A stretch of DNA of 64,000 nt, taken from the NCBI GenBank assembly GCA_000783305.1, contig JROE01000006.1:186001-250000 (forward strand). The letters run 5' to 3'. Position 1 is the stretch's first letter. Every line of letters starts with the position of its first letter. Under the pieces are notes generated by a model. It was not told where the DNA came from. It saw nothing but the letters and a program-made list of their open reading frames with translations, and did no database searches. The position numbers and the translations under genes were made by a program. Source of the DNA: Sphingobacteriaceae bacterium DW12. Lineage in GTDB: Bacteria; Bacteroidota; Bacteroidia; Sphingobacteriales; Sphingobacteriaceae. Below, one piece after another: positions 25,271-33,086 of the stretch.

Positions 25271-26941
25271 ATGAAGAAAATAATAAACCCCATATTCATA
25301 GCAGTGTGCGTAATAATGGGGGCATCTTGCGCAAAGATAGATTCTCAATTTTTGGAAAAAAGCCAAGCAAAGACCTTGACTACCGTACAGGTTAATTTTA
25401 CGGATGGTACAGGAGGATTCAAGCCACTAGAGCCTGAACCCTATAGTAGTGATCTTACTATTGAAATACCATGGTATTATCCCGAGGGCTCTTATACTGA
25501 AACATCCCTAGACAGTATGATTATCACTGGAAGTATACCTAATAGTGCTTATATGATGCCTTCCTTTGGTTTGGTCAATCTTTCCGTTCCCAAAACATTC
25601 GCATTAAAGGCTCAAAACGGCGAAACACAGACTTATAAAATCACGGCTATACGGAAAAGAAGCAGTAAAGCTGATATCATTTCGTTCAAGTTGGCAGAAG
25701 CCGAGATAATGGGAGTGGTCGTCAATGATAAGGTGATGATTCCCTATTCTAATGTCGATATAACCAATCAAACCGCAACAATCGAACTATCTCATTATGC
25801 TAAGATATCTCCAGATCCCGCTGTCGTACGCGACTATAGTCAACCTGTTGTCTACACGGTAACAGCAGATGACGGAACGATCAAAAAATATACGGTTGAG
25901 ATTGGAACACCTGTCAAATTGCCTAAGGGATTTGGTACGGTAAGGAAACTCTGGACGAAGTCATCCGGCGATTTGGGATTTGAGGATTACCGTCAAATAT
26001 CCATTGCGACTAGTGGTGATTACTTTGTTCTCCCGACTTCGAATGAGTGGTTTGGTGGCTCTAATATTAAATATTATAACCGTAAAACAGGAACGATAGC
26101 GGGTAATTTGAATGTTAGTGGAGCAAATGGTATTTACGCTGTGGCCAATGATGTCAATGGTAAAATTATAGGCATCAATAACTTGTATGCCGGCAATAAC
26201 GTTGGGCTTTATGTTTGGGACGATGTGACTGCAACGCCTAGATTATTGGCCCGTACAACAGACTGGAGTAGCGTGGGTAGTACGTTCTACGGTAGAAAAT
26301 TGGCAGTGTATGGTGATTTAAATAGCAATGCCATTATTATGACCACTACAGATGGTAGCACAATAGGCTCAGCCAATAACGTATTGAAATGGACGATAAA
26401 GGATGGCGCCCTCGTGTCACAAAATCCAGAAGTGATGACCTATCCAAAGCCGTATGGGTATGTTGCCAAGGCGGTGCCAACGGGACCACTACCTACTGAT
26501 GACTTTTATTTCAGCTCAAATTCCCCAGCTTTCATCAATTATACAAATTGGGCGTCAAAATCTATCCAATATGCTTTCAGCAGTGATTATATCACCGGTG
26601 CAAGGGGCTATATATCTGGTATGACGTATTTTGAATTTAATAATGCCAAGTACGCAGCTGTAATAGATGCAAGTGCTTACAGTAGTGCCTTGCATATCTT
26701 TGACGTTACAGACCCTTCGAAGATATCAACATCACCATCGAGTAGTGACTATGCTGCTTTCCACGCATTTGATGGGTCGGCTGAATATGTTGCCAGTCCT
26801 TCACCAAACTTGAATGTGACAGGGGATGTTGCTGTAGGGGCTGTGTCTTCTGATGGCTATACGATGACCGTGTATTTTTTGGTGACAAACGGAGGGGTTG
26901 TGGCTTACGAACTAAATTGTATTGATCTAAACGCATTTTAA
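25271..26941 (+). CDS. DUF5018-like surface lipoprotein with a beta-propeller-like C-terminal half
   Basis: A 556-residue lipoprotein (MKKIINPIFIAVCVIMGASC, lipid-attachment Cys20). Residues about 35-215 contain two related Ig-like modules: the first ends in FALKAQNGETQTYKITAIRK and the second in YTVTADDGTIKKYTVEIGTP, a repeat seen in DUF5018-type proteins of Bacteroidota uptake loci. Residues about 220-556 form a repetitive all-beta region (GTIAGNLNVSGANGIYAVANDVNGKIIGINNLYAGN) that could be a propeller. Such proteins occupy the position of SusE/F-type surface glycan-binding proteins. It lies between SusD and the GHL10-like glycosidase, in the same direction, and ends just before a hairpin. 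Binding function is inferred from position and fold. Confidence 0.75.
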   Translation: MKKIINPIFIAVCVIMGASCAKIDSQFLEKSQAKTLTTVQVNFTDGTGGFKPLEPEPYSSDLTIEIPWYYPEGSYTETSLDSMIITGSIPNSAYMMPSFGLVNLSVPKTFALKAQNGETQTYKITAIRKRSSKADIISFKLAEAEIMGVVVNDKVMIPYSNVDITNQTATIELSHYAKISPDPAVVRDYSQPVVYTVTADDGTIKKYTVEIGTPVKLPKGFGTVRKLWTKSSGDLGFEDYRQISIATSGDYFVLPTSNEWFGGSNIKYYNRKTGTIAGNLNVSGANGIYAVANDVNGKIIGINNLYAGNNVGLYVWDDVTATPRLLARTTDWSSVGSTFYGRKLAVYGDLNSNAIIMTTTDGSTIGSANNVLKWTIKDGALVSQNPEVMTYPKPYGYVAKAVPTGPLPTDDFYFSSNSPAFINYTNWASKSIQYAFSSDYITGARGYISGMTYFEFNNAKYAAVIDASAYSSALHIFDVTDPSKISTSPSSSDYAAFHAFDGSAEYVASPSPNLNVTGDVAVGAVSSDGYTMTVYFLVTNGGVVAYELNCIDLNAF

Positions 26942-26947
26942 TGAAAC

Positions 26948-26983
26948 AAGCAGATGAGGGAGCCTAGATTACCTCATCTGCTT
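26948..26983 (+). promoter_or_regulatory. 12-bp perfect hairpin between the DUF5018-like gene and the glycosidase gene
   Basis: AAGCAGATGAGG (26948-26959) pairs with CCTCATCTGCTT (26972-26983) around a 12-base loop, beginning six bases after the stop codon. It lacks a T run, so full termination is doubtful. It may stabilise the upstream mRNA or reduce read-through into the glycosidase gene at 27009. Confidence 0.6.
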
Positions 26984-27008
26984 GTATAACTATTTAATAC
27001 TTAAGGAT

Positions 27009-28370
27009 ATGAATATTAAACAATTATTAAACTACGCAGGTATCCTTGCGCTGTGTTGTATTTTGGCCTTTTCTTGTGAACGTACACAGGGAGACCTATT
27101 GCCTCCTGCAAAAAAGCCTATCACGCCAGTCGATCCTGGTGCTGGCAATGAAGTGATTAAGGAGTTGTTTGAAAAAGCTCCCGTGGTGGTGTGGATTGAA
27201 GCTGCCGCTAATTTTTCAAGATTGGGGACAGCCGAGAGAATGGCTACAGTTTTTCAAAAACTGTCCGATATAGGCGTTAAGGGAATAGTGGTTGACGTCA
27301 AAGGTATACCGGGATTAGTCAACTACGATTCGAAGATAGCTACACAACTAAAGACTTGGAATGGCTATACTCAAAAAGTAGATTTTGACTATTTGCAGAA
27401 TGCCATTGTGGAGGGGCGAAAGAAGGGATTAAAGGTTTTCGTGTCTATGAGCGTATTTGCCGAAGGTATGAACTATTATGGTACTCCTATGGGAAAAGTA
27501 TATACGGATAATGCTTTTTCAGATATTCAGGCTCAGGTAATGACGGTGACGGGTGAAGTCAAGAAAATAACGGATGTACACGCATATGGTTTGTTAAATC
27601 CGTTACAGCCATTGGCGCAAAATTATGAGCTTTCTCTTATCAAGGAAGTCATCTCTAACTATGACGTAGATGGTTTTGTATTGGATTATTGCCGTTATTA
27701 TGATATCAGCGCTGATTTTTCGGATTATTCCATCGAAGGTTTCAGAAAATGGGCAAAATTACCATCTGTCTCCAGGACAGATATTGTCCAGCAGTGGGGA
27801 GTAACAAACGGAGCGGTCACTCCACAGAAAACTGGGCCATTATTTAATAGCTGGTTGGAGTTCCGAGCGCAGACGATACGAGATTTTGTAAGTAAGGCAG
27901 GGGGAATGGTTAAAGAAGTAAAGCCTAATTTAGCCTTTTGTTCCTACGCAGGTTCGTGGTATGATTCATATTATGGAGTTGGGGTAAATTGGGCGAGTAA
28001 TACATACGACCCTTCATCTGATGGCTTTAACTGGGCGACGCCTACGTATAAAAATACTGGCTATGCCGAACTGCTGGATATGTTTATGACGGGCAATTAT
28101 ACTGCGGCTTTGACGGGACCGGGGTGGTGGACGGTCCAAGGACAGATAAATGGTGCTAATAAGGTGTTGAAGGGTGCTAATATCCACTACGGTGCAATAG
28201 ATATAGGTAATACGCAATGGGTAAATTTGCAAAACGTGAAGGATGCTATAAAAATGATTAGGCAACAAACCAAAGGTATTATGTTGTTTGATTTGGTCCA
28301 TATCGACGATCCGACGACCAATCAGTTTAATATGCAACTTTATGACGAATTAAAAGCGTCCTTGGAATAA
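27009..28370 (+). CDS. GHL10/family-10-like glycoside hydrolase lipoprotein
   Basis: I start at the ATG at 27009 (MNIKQLLNYAG), giving 453 residues; the upstream TTG extension overlaps the hairpin. The lipobox LAFSC places the lipid-attachment Cys at about residue 24. The rest is a TIM-barrel glycosidase of the GHL10 (glycosyl-hydrolase-like 10) type: VVWIEAAANFSRLG at the start, IGVKGIVVDVKG, AIVEGRKKGLKVFVSMSVFAEG, YDVDGFVLDYCRYY (a likely acidic active-site strand end, Asp-x-x-Arg/Tyr), and KPNLAFCSYAG. The family is assumed to cleave glycans, but activities are poorly established. It is the last gene of uptake locus 2 and a terminator follows. Acting at the surface on the polymer bound by SusD is the simplest reading. 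Confidence 0.85.
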   Translation: MNIKQLLNYAGILALCCILAFSCERTQGDLLPPAKKPITPVDPGAGNEVIKELFEKAPVVVWIEAAANFSRLGTAERMATVFQKLSDIGVKGIVVDVKGIPGLVNYDSKIATQLKTWNGYTQKVDFDYLQNAIVEGRKKGLKVFVSMSVFAEGMNYYGTPMGKVYTDNAFSDIQAQVMTVTGEVKKITDVHAYGLLNPLQPLAQNYELSLIKEVISNYDVDGFVLDYCRYYDISADFSDYSIEGFRKWAKLPSVSRTDIVQQWGVTNGAVTPQKTGPLFNSWLEFRAQTIRDFVSKAGGMVKEVKPNLAFCSYAGSWYDSYYGVGVNWASNTYDPSSDGFNWATPTYKNTGYAELLDMFMTGNYTAALTGPGWWTVQGQINGANKVLKGANIHYGAIDIGNTQWVNLQNVKDAIKMIRQQTKGIMLFDLVHIDDPTTNQFNMQLYDELKASLE

Positions 28371-28429
28371 TCCTTTTGGCCCGTTGTACCATGTATAATA
28401 CAGCAGCGGCAGCTGATAAGGTCGCATAT

Positions 28430-28469
28430 AATAGAGCAGCCTCACTTACACAAGTGAGGCTGTTCTATT
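28430..28469 (+). terminator. Strong hairpin terminator after uptake locus 2
   Basis: CAGCCTCACTT pairs with AAGTGAGGCTG around a 4-base loop, with outer AATAGA/TCTATT pairs extending the stem (28430-28469). The A-rich and T-rich flanks make it potentially bidirectional. It closes locus 2, 60 bases after the glycosidase stop. Confidence 0.8.
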
Positions 28470-28706
28470 ATAGATATTTGTCTCTCGATATTTTAAGCTA
28501 AATTATCTTCTTATATAGGAATAAGTTATATTTTTAGGAGCTAATTGGTTTGAAGATATTCAAAATTTGGAAATGAAATCGAAAAGTCAATCATATTGCC
28601 AGATAGGCAATTATTGTTTATAGGCTCGCTAGTCAGTAATTGAACCGGTCATAAGGGGCTTATGATTCGTCTGTGTCCATATATGCAATAAATAAAAAAG
28701 AATAGG
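28470..28706 (+). other. Gene-free leader in front of the sulfatase
   Basis: Together with 28371-28429 this makes a 336-base gap. Apart from the terminator I see AT-rich sequence without an ORF or clear TAnnTTTG box. The sulfatase promoter presumably lies here. Confidence 0.4.
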
Positions 28707-30182
28707 ATGAAATACACCTTTATTATTACCGCGCTGCTTCTCCATTGGAGCAGCACGAATGCTCAGCAACTTCCGAATATAATTTACATCTATGCGGATG
28801 ATCTGGGATATGGCGAATTGGGTTGTTATGGGCAAGCACTTATCGAAACACCCCATTTGGATCGGATCGCAAAGGAGGGGATACGTTTTACGCAACATTA
28901 TACATCCACGCCGGTGTGTGCACCGGCTCGGGCCATGTTGTTGACGGGTAAACATGGTGGACATTCGTACATTCGGGGCAACTACGAGATGGGCGGATTT
29001 GGAGATGATGTAGAGGGCGGGCAGATGCCGCTTCCGGAAGGTACTTACACCTTAGCACATATGCTAAAGTCGCAAGGATACCAAACTGGGATTGTAGGTA
29101 AATGGGGATTGGGTATGTCTTTTACTACAGGTGATCCTAATAGACAAGGTTTTGACTACGCTTATGGCTATCTAGACCAAAAACAGGCCCATAATTACTA
29201 CCCCACCCACCTTTGGGAAAATGGTCGATGGGATACGTTGCGTAATGCGACGATGGTACTCCATCAGAACATCGAGGCCAAGGGCAATAGGGACGAATTG
29301 TTTGCTAAGTTTGAAGGTGAAGAATATGCCGCAGATAAAATGACAGACAAAGCGATGCAGTTTATCCAGTCGAATAAAGATACTTCCTTTTTTCTTTATT
29401 TACCGTACACGATCCCACACGTGGGGCTCCAGGCTCCGCAGGAATGGATTGCCAAATACAAAGGCCGATTTGCCAATGAAAAACCGTATTATGGCGAGCA
29501 GGGCTATAACCCCAGTGAATACCCGTTGTCTACTTATGCAGCAATGATCAGCTACTTGGATGAACAGGTTGGTCTTATTATGCAGCAATTGAAAGATTTG
29601 GGAATCGATCATAATACAATCGTGATGTTCTCAAGTGATAACGGCCCCACCTTCAACGGAGGAGTAGATGGTCAATTCTTCAATAGTACGGGAGGATTAC
29701 GAGGGATGAAGATGGATGTTTTTGAAGGCGGGATCCGTGTGCCATTTATTGCTCGCTGGCCAAAGGGTATTCCGGCGGGACAGGTCTCCGATTTGCCCTC
29801 TGTCCAATACGATATGATGGCGACGTTGGGTGAACTCACGGGTAGTAAGGTTGGGAAGACAGACGGGGTATCTTTTTTGCCAACGTTGCTCGGGAAGGGT
29901 AGCCATCAAAAAGAACGGGAATTTATATACTTTGAATATCCGGAAAAGGGTGGTCAAATAGCGGTGCGTCTTCAGGATTGGAAGGGAATACGGTTGAATG
30001 TGAAGGAAAATGAGAATGCGCCTTGGATGCTGTACGATTTAAAAAATGACCCTAAGGAGCAAACCGATGTTGCGTCCAAACATCCGGCTGTACTTCAAGT
30101 ATTGGATGATATCGTCAAGCGTGAACATCAAAATGCGCATATCCGAGAGTGGGAATTTATTAATAGTAAGATGGCCAACTAA
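28707..30182 (+). CDS. Secreted sulfatase (arylsulfatase type, formylglycine-dependent)
   Basis: A 491-residue sulfatase of the alkaline-phosphatase superfamily with a signal peptide (MKYTFIITALLLHWSSTNAQ). The metal-binding DD pair is at Asp31-Asp32 (YIYADDLGYGELGCYG). The modification motif C-x-P-x-R is at Cys71-A-P-A-R75 followed by AMLLTGKHGGH, so the enzyme needs conversion of Cys71 to formylglycine by a maturase; no maturase gene is in the window. Further metal ligands are in FSSDNGPTFNGG, and the C-terminal region has the family's GMKMDVFEGGIRVPFIARWP. It probably removes sulfate from a sugar in the periplasm. It follows uptake locus 2 after a terminator, so a shared substrate is possible but not proven. 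Length is normal. Confidence 0.94.
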   Translation: MKYTFIITALLLHWSSTNAQQLPNIIYIYADDLGYGELGCYGQALIETPHLDRIAKEGIRFTQHYTSTPVCAPARAMLLTGKHGGHSYIRGNYEMGGFGDDVEGGQMPLPEGTYTLAHMLKSQGYQTGIVGKWGLGMSFTTGDPNRQGFDYAYGYLDQKQAHNYYPTHLWENGRWDTLRNATMVLHQNIEAKGNRDELFAKFEGEEYAADKMTDKAMQFIQSNKDTSFFLYLPYTIPHVGLQAPQEWIAKYKGRFANEKPYYGEQGYNPSEYPLSTYAAMISYLDEQVGLIMQQLKDLGIDHNTIVMFSSDNGPTFNGGVDGQFFNSTGGLRGMKMDVFEGGIRVPFIARWPKGIPAGQVSDLPSVQYDMMATLGELTGSKVGKTDGVSFLPTLLGKGSHQKEREFIYFEYPEKGGQIAVRLQDWKGIRLNVKENENAPWMLYDLKNDPKEQTDVASKHPAVLQVLDDIVKREHQNAHIREWEFINSKMAN

Positions 30183-30296
30183 ATAGGGAAGCGTTGGGTA
30201 CGTAGATGAATAATTGCTAGAAGGGATGATTTGTAAATATCTAATATTTTAGCTAGGTTTATAAGTAGTAAGGGTTCACGAAATAATTATAGGTGT

Positions 30297-30806
30297 ATGA
30301 AAATCAAGGTCTTTGCAACGATGTTGGGCGCTACATTAATAGGCGTATCATGTCAGTCCAATAGTAACTCAGGGTCATCCCCGCAGCAGGATAGTACGTT
30401 GGTAGATTCTTTGGCGGAGACCCCATACCAAGGTGGTGTGGAGATACCATTTACAGAAGCACAACGATACTTTGTCAATAATACGTACAACAATACGGAG
30501 ATTGATGAGCTTAAAATCGACACACAGGAGGAATTTGATCGTATCTTTGGTATGGCTGCTGTAATGGGGGAAGATGGAACGCCAACTTCTATTGATTTTG
30601 CCAAGGAATATGTGTTGGCTATAATTGGAAAGGTGACCGATAAAAAGACTGTTATAAAAGCCAATCACCTTTGGCAACAGGGAGCGGATATCGTGCTCGA
30701 TTATCATATTGAAGAGGGCGATAAGTTATCTTACACGCTGCACCCTTCGCTATTGATCGTCGTGAATCGACAGTATACAGGGAATACGGTCTTTAAAAGA
30801 CGATAA
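30297..30806 (+). CDS. Small hypothetical lipoprotein
   Basis: A 169-residue lipoprotein (lipobox IGVSC, lipid-attachment Cys19) with a Ser/Asn/Gln-rich spacer at about 20-45. The mature domain (VEIPFTEAQRYFVNNTYNNTEIDELKIDTQEEFDRIFGMAAVMGEDGTPTSIDFAKEYVLAIIG) is a compact alpha/beta domain of about 120 residues. Its layout, with a strand, a helix, then DFAKEYVLAI and a Thr-rich end, recalls the protease-complex subunit PrcB-type domain, but I cannot confirm this. It lies 114 bases after the sulfatase on the same strand and ends 7 bases from the convergent ROK gene. No function is assigned. Confidence 0.7.
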   Translation: MKIKVFATMLGATLIGVSCQSNSNSGSSPQQDSTLVDSLAETPYQGGVEIPFTEAQRYFVNNTYNNTEIDELKIDTQEEFDRIFGMAAVMGEDGTPTSIDFAKEYVLAIIGKVTDKKTVIKANHLWQQGADIVLDYHIEEGDKLSYTLHPSLLIVVNRQYTGNTVFKRR

Positions 30807-30813
30807 TTCAAAT

Positions 30814-32055
30814 CTATTGTTCTATAGACAAAAGCTTATTGCGCACTAATAAAGCGCCACCGATAAGGCCCGCTTCTTCACCAAGACTGGACATCTTGAA
30901 CTGTGTATCTCCGTTGACCAGATTGGGTGAAAACTTATTGATAGCCGATAGAATGGGGAGGAGCACAATTGGACCTGAAAGGGCGACTCTACCCCCGAGG
31001 ACTACAAGTTCGGGGTTGAATATGTTGAGTAGGATGGCAAGGCCTTTGCCTATTCGCTCCCCAGCTTTGGAAATAAGGTCTATTGCCAGCATGTCGTCGT
31101 GTAATGCGGCGTCTATAATATGGACCAGTTTGATATCTTCAACATGATGTATGTGATCGGTGAGGATAGTGGTTGTACCCTGTCGTATAGCATGCTTGGT
31201 CTGTTGTATCAGCGTGAGTCCAGATGCTTCGGTCTCTAGGCAGCCCTTTTTTCCGCAATGGCATAAGATATCGTTGTGTAAAATAGGCATGTGCCCAAAT
31301 TCGCCAGCGAAACCCGACTTGCCCGAGTAAAGGATACCATCTATAATAATTCCCATCCCTATACCCTCATCTAGGTTGATGAAGAGTACATTTTTCTCTT
31401 CTTCGATGACTCCTTTTGCATATTCGCCATATGCCATGGCGCGGGTATCATTTTCGATAAATACAGGAATTTGAAATCTGTTTCCTAATACCTCACTCAA
31501 GGGTTGGTTTTCAAAATTAAAGTAGGTATAACTATTTCCTGATTTTTGATTGATACGGCCGATAAGATTGAGCCCCATACCTATTGTTTTGGTGCGGTCA
31601 AAATCGGGGATAGACAGGAACTCTTCGATGATAGTGCAAAGTCTCTCAAAACATTCGTCGGTGTTTTCCAATGTGAATGGAATGTCACGCTGGGTATGGA
31701 TGGGTTCCTCCAAAAAATTGACGATGGCAATATTGATATGTTGGCGAGTCGCTTCTACAGAGAGGAAGTAGGCGCAGTCTGGGTTCAAGCCATAGATATT
31801 CGGCTTACGGCCTACACCATTGAGTATTTTTCCGTGATCCAGTATGATGCCCTCATGAATGAGCTCATTGACAGTCTCATTGATTTTGGGGATACTGGTC
31901 TTGGTGTGTTGGGAGAGCTCGGCAATAGTAGCTCTTTCTTTTTTTATTAAATAGAAAATTATATCCTGCTTAAGTTGGGCAGTTTTGTATAGTACGGCAT
32001 TACTAAAGGTTATTCCTTCTTTCAATGGTGAAAGTATCTCAACAATTGTCTTCAT
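30814..32055 (-). CDS. ROK-family transcriptional regulator (NagC/XylR type)
   Basis: A 413-residue ROK protein. The N-terminal winged helix-turn-helix covers about residues 28-90 (IIFYLIKKERATIAELSQHTKTSIPKINETVNELIHEGII). The ROK sugar-kinase-like domain follows, with ENDTRAMAYGEYAKG near 201-215, a DEGIGMGIIIDG glycine-rich loop near 229, and the ROK zinc signature of His255 in EFGHMP and C265-H-C267-GKKG-C272. It therefore binds a sugar or sugar phosphate and represses or activates sugar-use genes. It is convergent with the sulfatase and lipoprotein genes and near uptake locus 2, so control of the sulfated-glycan genes is plausible (inference). Its own promoter would lie in 32056-32344. 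Confidence 0.92.
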   Translation of the reverse strand: MKTIVEILSPLKEGITFSNAVLYKTAQLKQDIIFYLIKKERATIAELSQHTKTSIPKINETVNELIHEGIILDHGKILNGVGRKPNIYGLNPDCAYFLSVEATRQHINIAIVNFLEEPIHTQRDIPFTLENTDECFERLCTIIEEFLSIPDFDRTKTIGMGLNLIGRINQKSGNSYTYFNFENQPLSEVLGNRFQIPVFIENDTRAMAYGEYAKGVIEEEKNVLFINLDEGIGMGIIIDGILYSGKSGFAGEFGHMPILHNDILCHCGKKGCLETEASGLTLIQQTKHAIRQGTTTILTDHIHHVEDIKLVHIIDAALHDDMLAIDLISKAGERIGKGLAILLNIFNPELVVLGGRVALSGPIVLLPILSAINKFSPNLVNGDTQFKMSSLGEEAGLIGGALLVRNKLLSIEQ

Positions 32056-32344
32056 TCAAATTCTTTTACTACACAATGATACCGATAAAAACCAAGAAAA
32101 ATACGTAAAAGATTGGAATGGAGGATGAATATTAATACCTAGCGTTGGTTATGTGAGATGATTAAATAGGGGCAATACTATTTAATCATAATTTGGATAC
32201 GGTATTAGCTTTTGGATATGTTTTTAGGAAATTTATATAATTATCAAAACAAAATTGATTTTACTTTGTATTATTATATATAAGGGTCGCGCATTTTAGG
32301 AAGATGTGTGTCAAAAATCCATTTGTTAACTGAAAATAACCATT

Positions 32345-32449
32345 ATGAATGTACTCTTGATTGTATTCGGAATCATATGTCTGTTCTGCGTTAGCAGCTT
32401 AATCTATCTATTTGCGCAATATTTTATGGAAAAAAATCAAAATGACTAA
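32345..32449 (+). CDS. Putative 34-residue single-span membrane protein
   Basis: An ATG-initiated frame of 34 codons encodes a start Met, then an uninterrupted hydrophobic segment at about residues 3-25 (VLLIVFGIICLFCVSSLIY), then a short charged tail ending MEKNQND. The topology is that of bacterial small membrane proteins such as KdpF-like or stress-induced peptides. It is isolated in a 656-base gap between the ROK gene and the tRNA pair. Only length, hydrophobicity and a clean stop support it, with no homologue recognised. Confidence 0.4.
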   Translation: MNVLLIVFGIICLFCVSSLIYLFAQYFMEKNQND

Positions 32450-32612
32450 TCGGTTAGCAAATAGGAGGGGAATACCTAGGCTTAAAGAGATAAAAAAGTG
32501 ACTCCGTCGTCGTGAATTAAGTAGACCATTCTAGAGTAAATAAGATATATTAAATGAAAAACATGTAGAGGGGACCGGGCGATAGGGTATTGGGGAATGC
32601 GCTTATCAAAAG

Positions 32613-32644
32613 AAGCCGCTTTTAGAAATGAAGCGGTTTTTTTT
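32613..32644 (+). terminator. Hairpin with T run downstream of the small ORF
   Basis: CCGCTT (32616-32621) pairs with AAGCGG (32631-32636), with further A-T and G-T pairs outside, followed by eight T residues and then nine G residues (32645-32653). It has the form of an intrinsic terminator on the plus strand. Confidence 0.75.
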
Positions 32645-32734
32645 GGGGGGGGGTATTGATTACCTCATGAAGAATTCGATATACTCCGTTTAATCAACGC
32701 ACCTATGTAGGTGCCGATTTTGGATTTAATACAG

Positions 32735-32769
32735 AAAAACCGCTTTCAGATGAATCCGAAGCGGTTTTT
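32735..32769 (-). terminator. Bidirectional terminator downstream of the tRNA pair
   Basis: AAAAACCGCTTT at the left and GAAGCGGTTTTT at the right form a stem flanked by A and T runs. On the minus strand it lies just past the 3' end of tRNA-Leu. Its CCGCTT/AAGCGG core and part of the loop match the terminator at 32613-32644, suggesting duplication. Confidence 0.8.
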
Positions 32770-32773
32770 GCTG

Positions 32774-32858
32774 TACCTAGGGCGGGAATCGAACCCGCAC
32801 TCCCTTAACGGGAACAGGATTTTAAGTCCTGCGTGTCTACCAGTTCCACCACCTAGGC
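32774..32858 (-). tRNA. tRNA-Leu (anticodon UAA)
   Basis: On the minus strand an 85-base tRNA with acceptor stem GCCTAGG/CCTAGGT, D-loop containing GGAACTGGTAGACACG, anticodon stem CAGGA/TCCTG with loop CTTAAAA (anticodon TAA), a long variable arm TTCCCGTTAAGGGAGT as expected for a class II leucine tRNA, and T-arm GCGGGTTCGATTCCCGC. CCA is not encoded. It is the second gene of a two-tRNA unit with tRNA-Gly, 13 bases downstream of it. Confidence 0.96.
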
Positions 32859-32871
32859 AGGTGATTTGCGG

Positions 32872-32944
32872 AGCGAAAGACGAGATTCGAACTCGCGACC
32901 CCAACCTTGGCAAGGTTGTGCTCTACCAACTGAGCTACTTTCGC
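32872..32944 (-). tRNA. tRNA-Gly (anticodon GCC)
   Basis: On the minus strand a 73-base tRNA: acceptor GCGAAAG/CTTTCGC, D-arm GCTCAGTTGGTAGAGC, anticodon stem CAACC/GGTTG with loop TTGCCAA (anticodon GCC), T-arm CGAGTTCGAATCTCG, discriminator T. Base 3-70 is G-C, which excludes alanine. It is first in the unit with tRNA-Leu(UAA). Confidence 0.96.
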
Positions 32945-32986
32945 TTTTAACGTTCGGAGTGTGTATCTCTTTCCGTTTTGGTGATG

Positions 32987-33016
32987 CAAATATAGAGAGA
33001 AAAATGTAAATCCAAA
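32987..33016 (-). promoter_or_regulatory. Promoter for the tRNA-Gly/tRNA-Leu unit
   Basis: Read on the minus strand, TATATTTG (32994 down to 32987) is a perfect TAnnTTTG -7 box, and TTTG (33016 down to 33013) lies 18 bases upstream as the -33 element. The tRNA-Gly 5' end is 42 bases further downstream. Confidence 0.7.
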
Positions 33017-33086
33017 ATTTATTTATCAAAAAAACATGCCTTGTAGACTAATGTGCTCAATTTGTGGAAGATAAATTTTAACATTT

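Noticed and set aside
32872..32944. Second tRNA read as tRNA-Ala
   Set aside because: The minus-strand loop is TTGCCAA, giving anticodon GCC, and base pair 3-70 is G-C, so it is tRNA-Gly.
32711..32950. 79-codon plus-strand ORF
   Set aside because: It runs across two well-formed tRNA genes on the opposite strand.
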